A DNA stretch of 64,000 nucleotides from Pseudomonas sp. TH43 (GTDB taxonomy: Bacteria; Pseudomonadota; Gammaproteobacteria; Pseudomonadales; Pseudomonadaceae), in assembly GCF_016650635.1 (NCBI RefSeq), contig NZ_JAEKFI010000001.1, forward strand, positions 992,001 through 1,056,000, in the 5' to 3' direction. A program made the translations under genes and the position numbers. This document shows positions 63,535 to 64,000 of this stretch, piece after piece. Position 1 is the first letter of the stretch. Each line of letters opens with the position of its first letter. Under the pieces are notes generated by a model. It saw only the letters and a program-made list of their open reading frames with translations, had not been told where the DNA came from and did not search any database.

Positions 63535-64000
63535 CACACACCTCCCATGTAGGAGCTGCCGTAGGCTGCGATCTTTTGATCCGGCAACGGCGCCCGTTCA
63601 GAAACCAGTTTCGCTTCACGCAATGCCTGCCAGAACCCGGCTGGAATCACTGCCGACAAAGCCGCCACATCCTCAGCAATCCGCCCCGGCTTGCTCGCGC
63701 CAGGAATCACTGCCGCGACCGCCGGATGGGCCAGCGAAAATTGCAGCGCAGCGGCTTTCACATCAACGCCAAAAGCAGCAGCGATGCGTTTGATCTGTTC
63801 AACCCTGGCAACGACTTCAGGGCTGGCCTGCTGGTATTCAAAGTGCGCGCCACCGGCAAGAATCCCCGAGCTGTAGGGTCCACCGACAACAATTTCAACG
63901 TTCTGCGCCAATGCCGCATCCATCAGGCGCTGCAACGGCCGTTCGTGATCGAGCAGCGTGTAGCGCCCGGCCAAGAGGAAACCGTCAGGCTGCGCTTCCG
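63534..64000 (-). CDS. Aldo/keto reductase, C-terminal part (runs off right edge)
   Basis: The frame is open from the right edge, reading EAQPDGFLLAGRYTLLDHE, then VEIVVGGPYSSGILAGG and FSLAHPAVAAVIPGASKPGR. This pattern belongs to aldo/keto reductases of the L-fucose/D-threo-aldose 1-dehydrogenase group. About 155 C-terminal residues are present; the catalytic Tyr region lies beyond the window. Its last ~16 codons (from PDQKIAAYGSSY) are encoded by a REP, so the native C-terminus has been replaced. The stop overlaps the SDR start. Confidence 0.88.
   Translation of the reverse strand, partial: EAQPDGFLLAGRYTLLDHERPLQRLMDAALAQNVEIVVGGPYSSGILAGGAHFEYQQASPEVVARVEQIKRIAAAFGVDVKAAALQFSLAHPAVAAVIPGASKPGRIAEDVAALSAVIPAGFWQALREAKLVSERAPLPDQKIAAYGSSYMGGV
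63547..63582. repeat. Single REP inside the 3' end of the aldo/keto reductase gene
   Basis: TGTAGGAGCTGCCGTAGGCT followed by GCGATCTTTTGATC is one half of the common REP. It is translated in the minus-strand frame and provides the final codons of the gene, just upstream of the SDR ribosome site. Confidence 0.8.

Overview
The window comes from a fluorescent pseudomonad, most likely the Pseudomonas fluorescens group. This is judged from gene content: bkdR-bkdA1-bkdA2-bkdB-lpdV, hcnABC with Rsm-type leader motifs, an OprD porin and uronate dehydrogenase. Codon use is GC-rich, and nearly every intergenic gap carries REP-type palindromes. There is no rRNA, tRNA, CRISPR array, complete insertion sequence or prophage. 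Most of the window is chromosomal catabolic and transport clusters, with one small decayed patch near 45.5-46.5 kb.

Region by region. 1-7.9 kb holds a catabolic cluster of unknown substrate: two paralogous amidohydrolases, a UbiD decarboxylase with its UbiX prenyltransferase, a COG0523 zinc GTPase, an NCS2 base permease and an 8-oxoguanine/isoxanthopterin-type deaminase. Three copies of one large palindromic element punctuate it. 8.25-9.29 kb is a tandem array of eight units with an exact 134-bp period. 9.3-18.8 kb carries a DHH phosphoesterase and the reductive pyrimidine pathway (ureidopropionase, NCS1 permease, dihydropyrimidinase, two-subunit dihydropyrimidine dehydrogenase, RutR-like regulator). 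18.9-23.0 kb has copCD-like genes and an EmrAB-type pump. 23.3-29.6 kb is a hexuronate module (OprD porin, uronate dehydrogenase, lactonase, TRAP transporter) with A-rich Crc/Hfq-like motifs. 29.7-33.2 kb is a sulfide/persulfide detoxification module (TauE, SQR, BigR/SqrR-type regulator, persulfide dioxygenase). A tyrosinase follows.

34.2-41.1 kb encodes branched-chain amino acid metabolism (bkd operon, ilvE). 41.2-43.3 kb holds a two-gene uncharacterised DNA-repair-type pair (TIGR03915/TIGR03916) behind a perfect LexA-type box. An ArsR/P450 divergent pair follows, then a decayed patch with a broken HigBA-like toxin-antitoxin module. After that come FKBP, a PAS-GGDEF cyclase, two small proteins, a probable trans-aconitate module (MFS transporter, ModA-like aconitate isomerase, LysR), a Kef-type antiporter and hydrogen cyanide synthase hcnABC. 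The last part has membrane proteins including a 24-codon ORF, a two-component system, an SRPBCC protein, an SDR and a truncated aldo/keto reductase.

Main leads: the amidohydrolase-UbiD-deaminase cluster, the LexA-box radical-SAM pair, the 134-bp array, and the repeated use of REP sequence as the 3' end of coding regions (UbiX, DHH protein, ArsR regulator, aldo/keto reductase). All functions are read from sequence motifs and memory of families; no searches were run.
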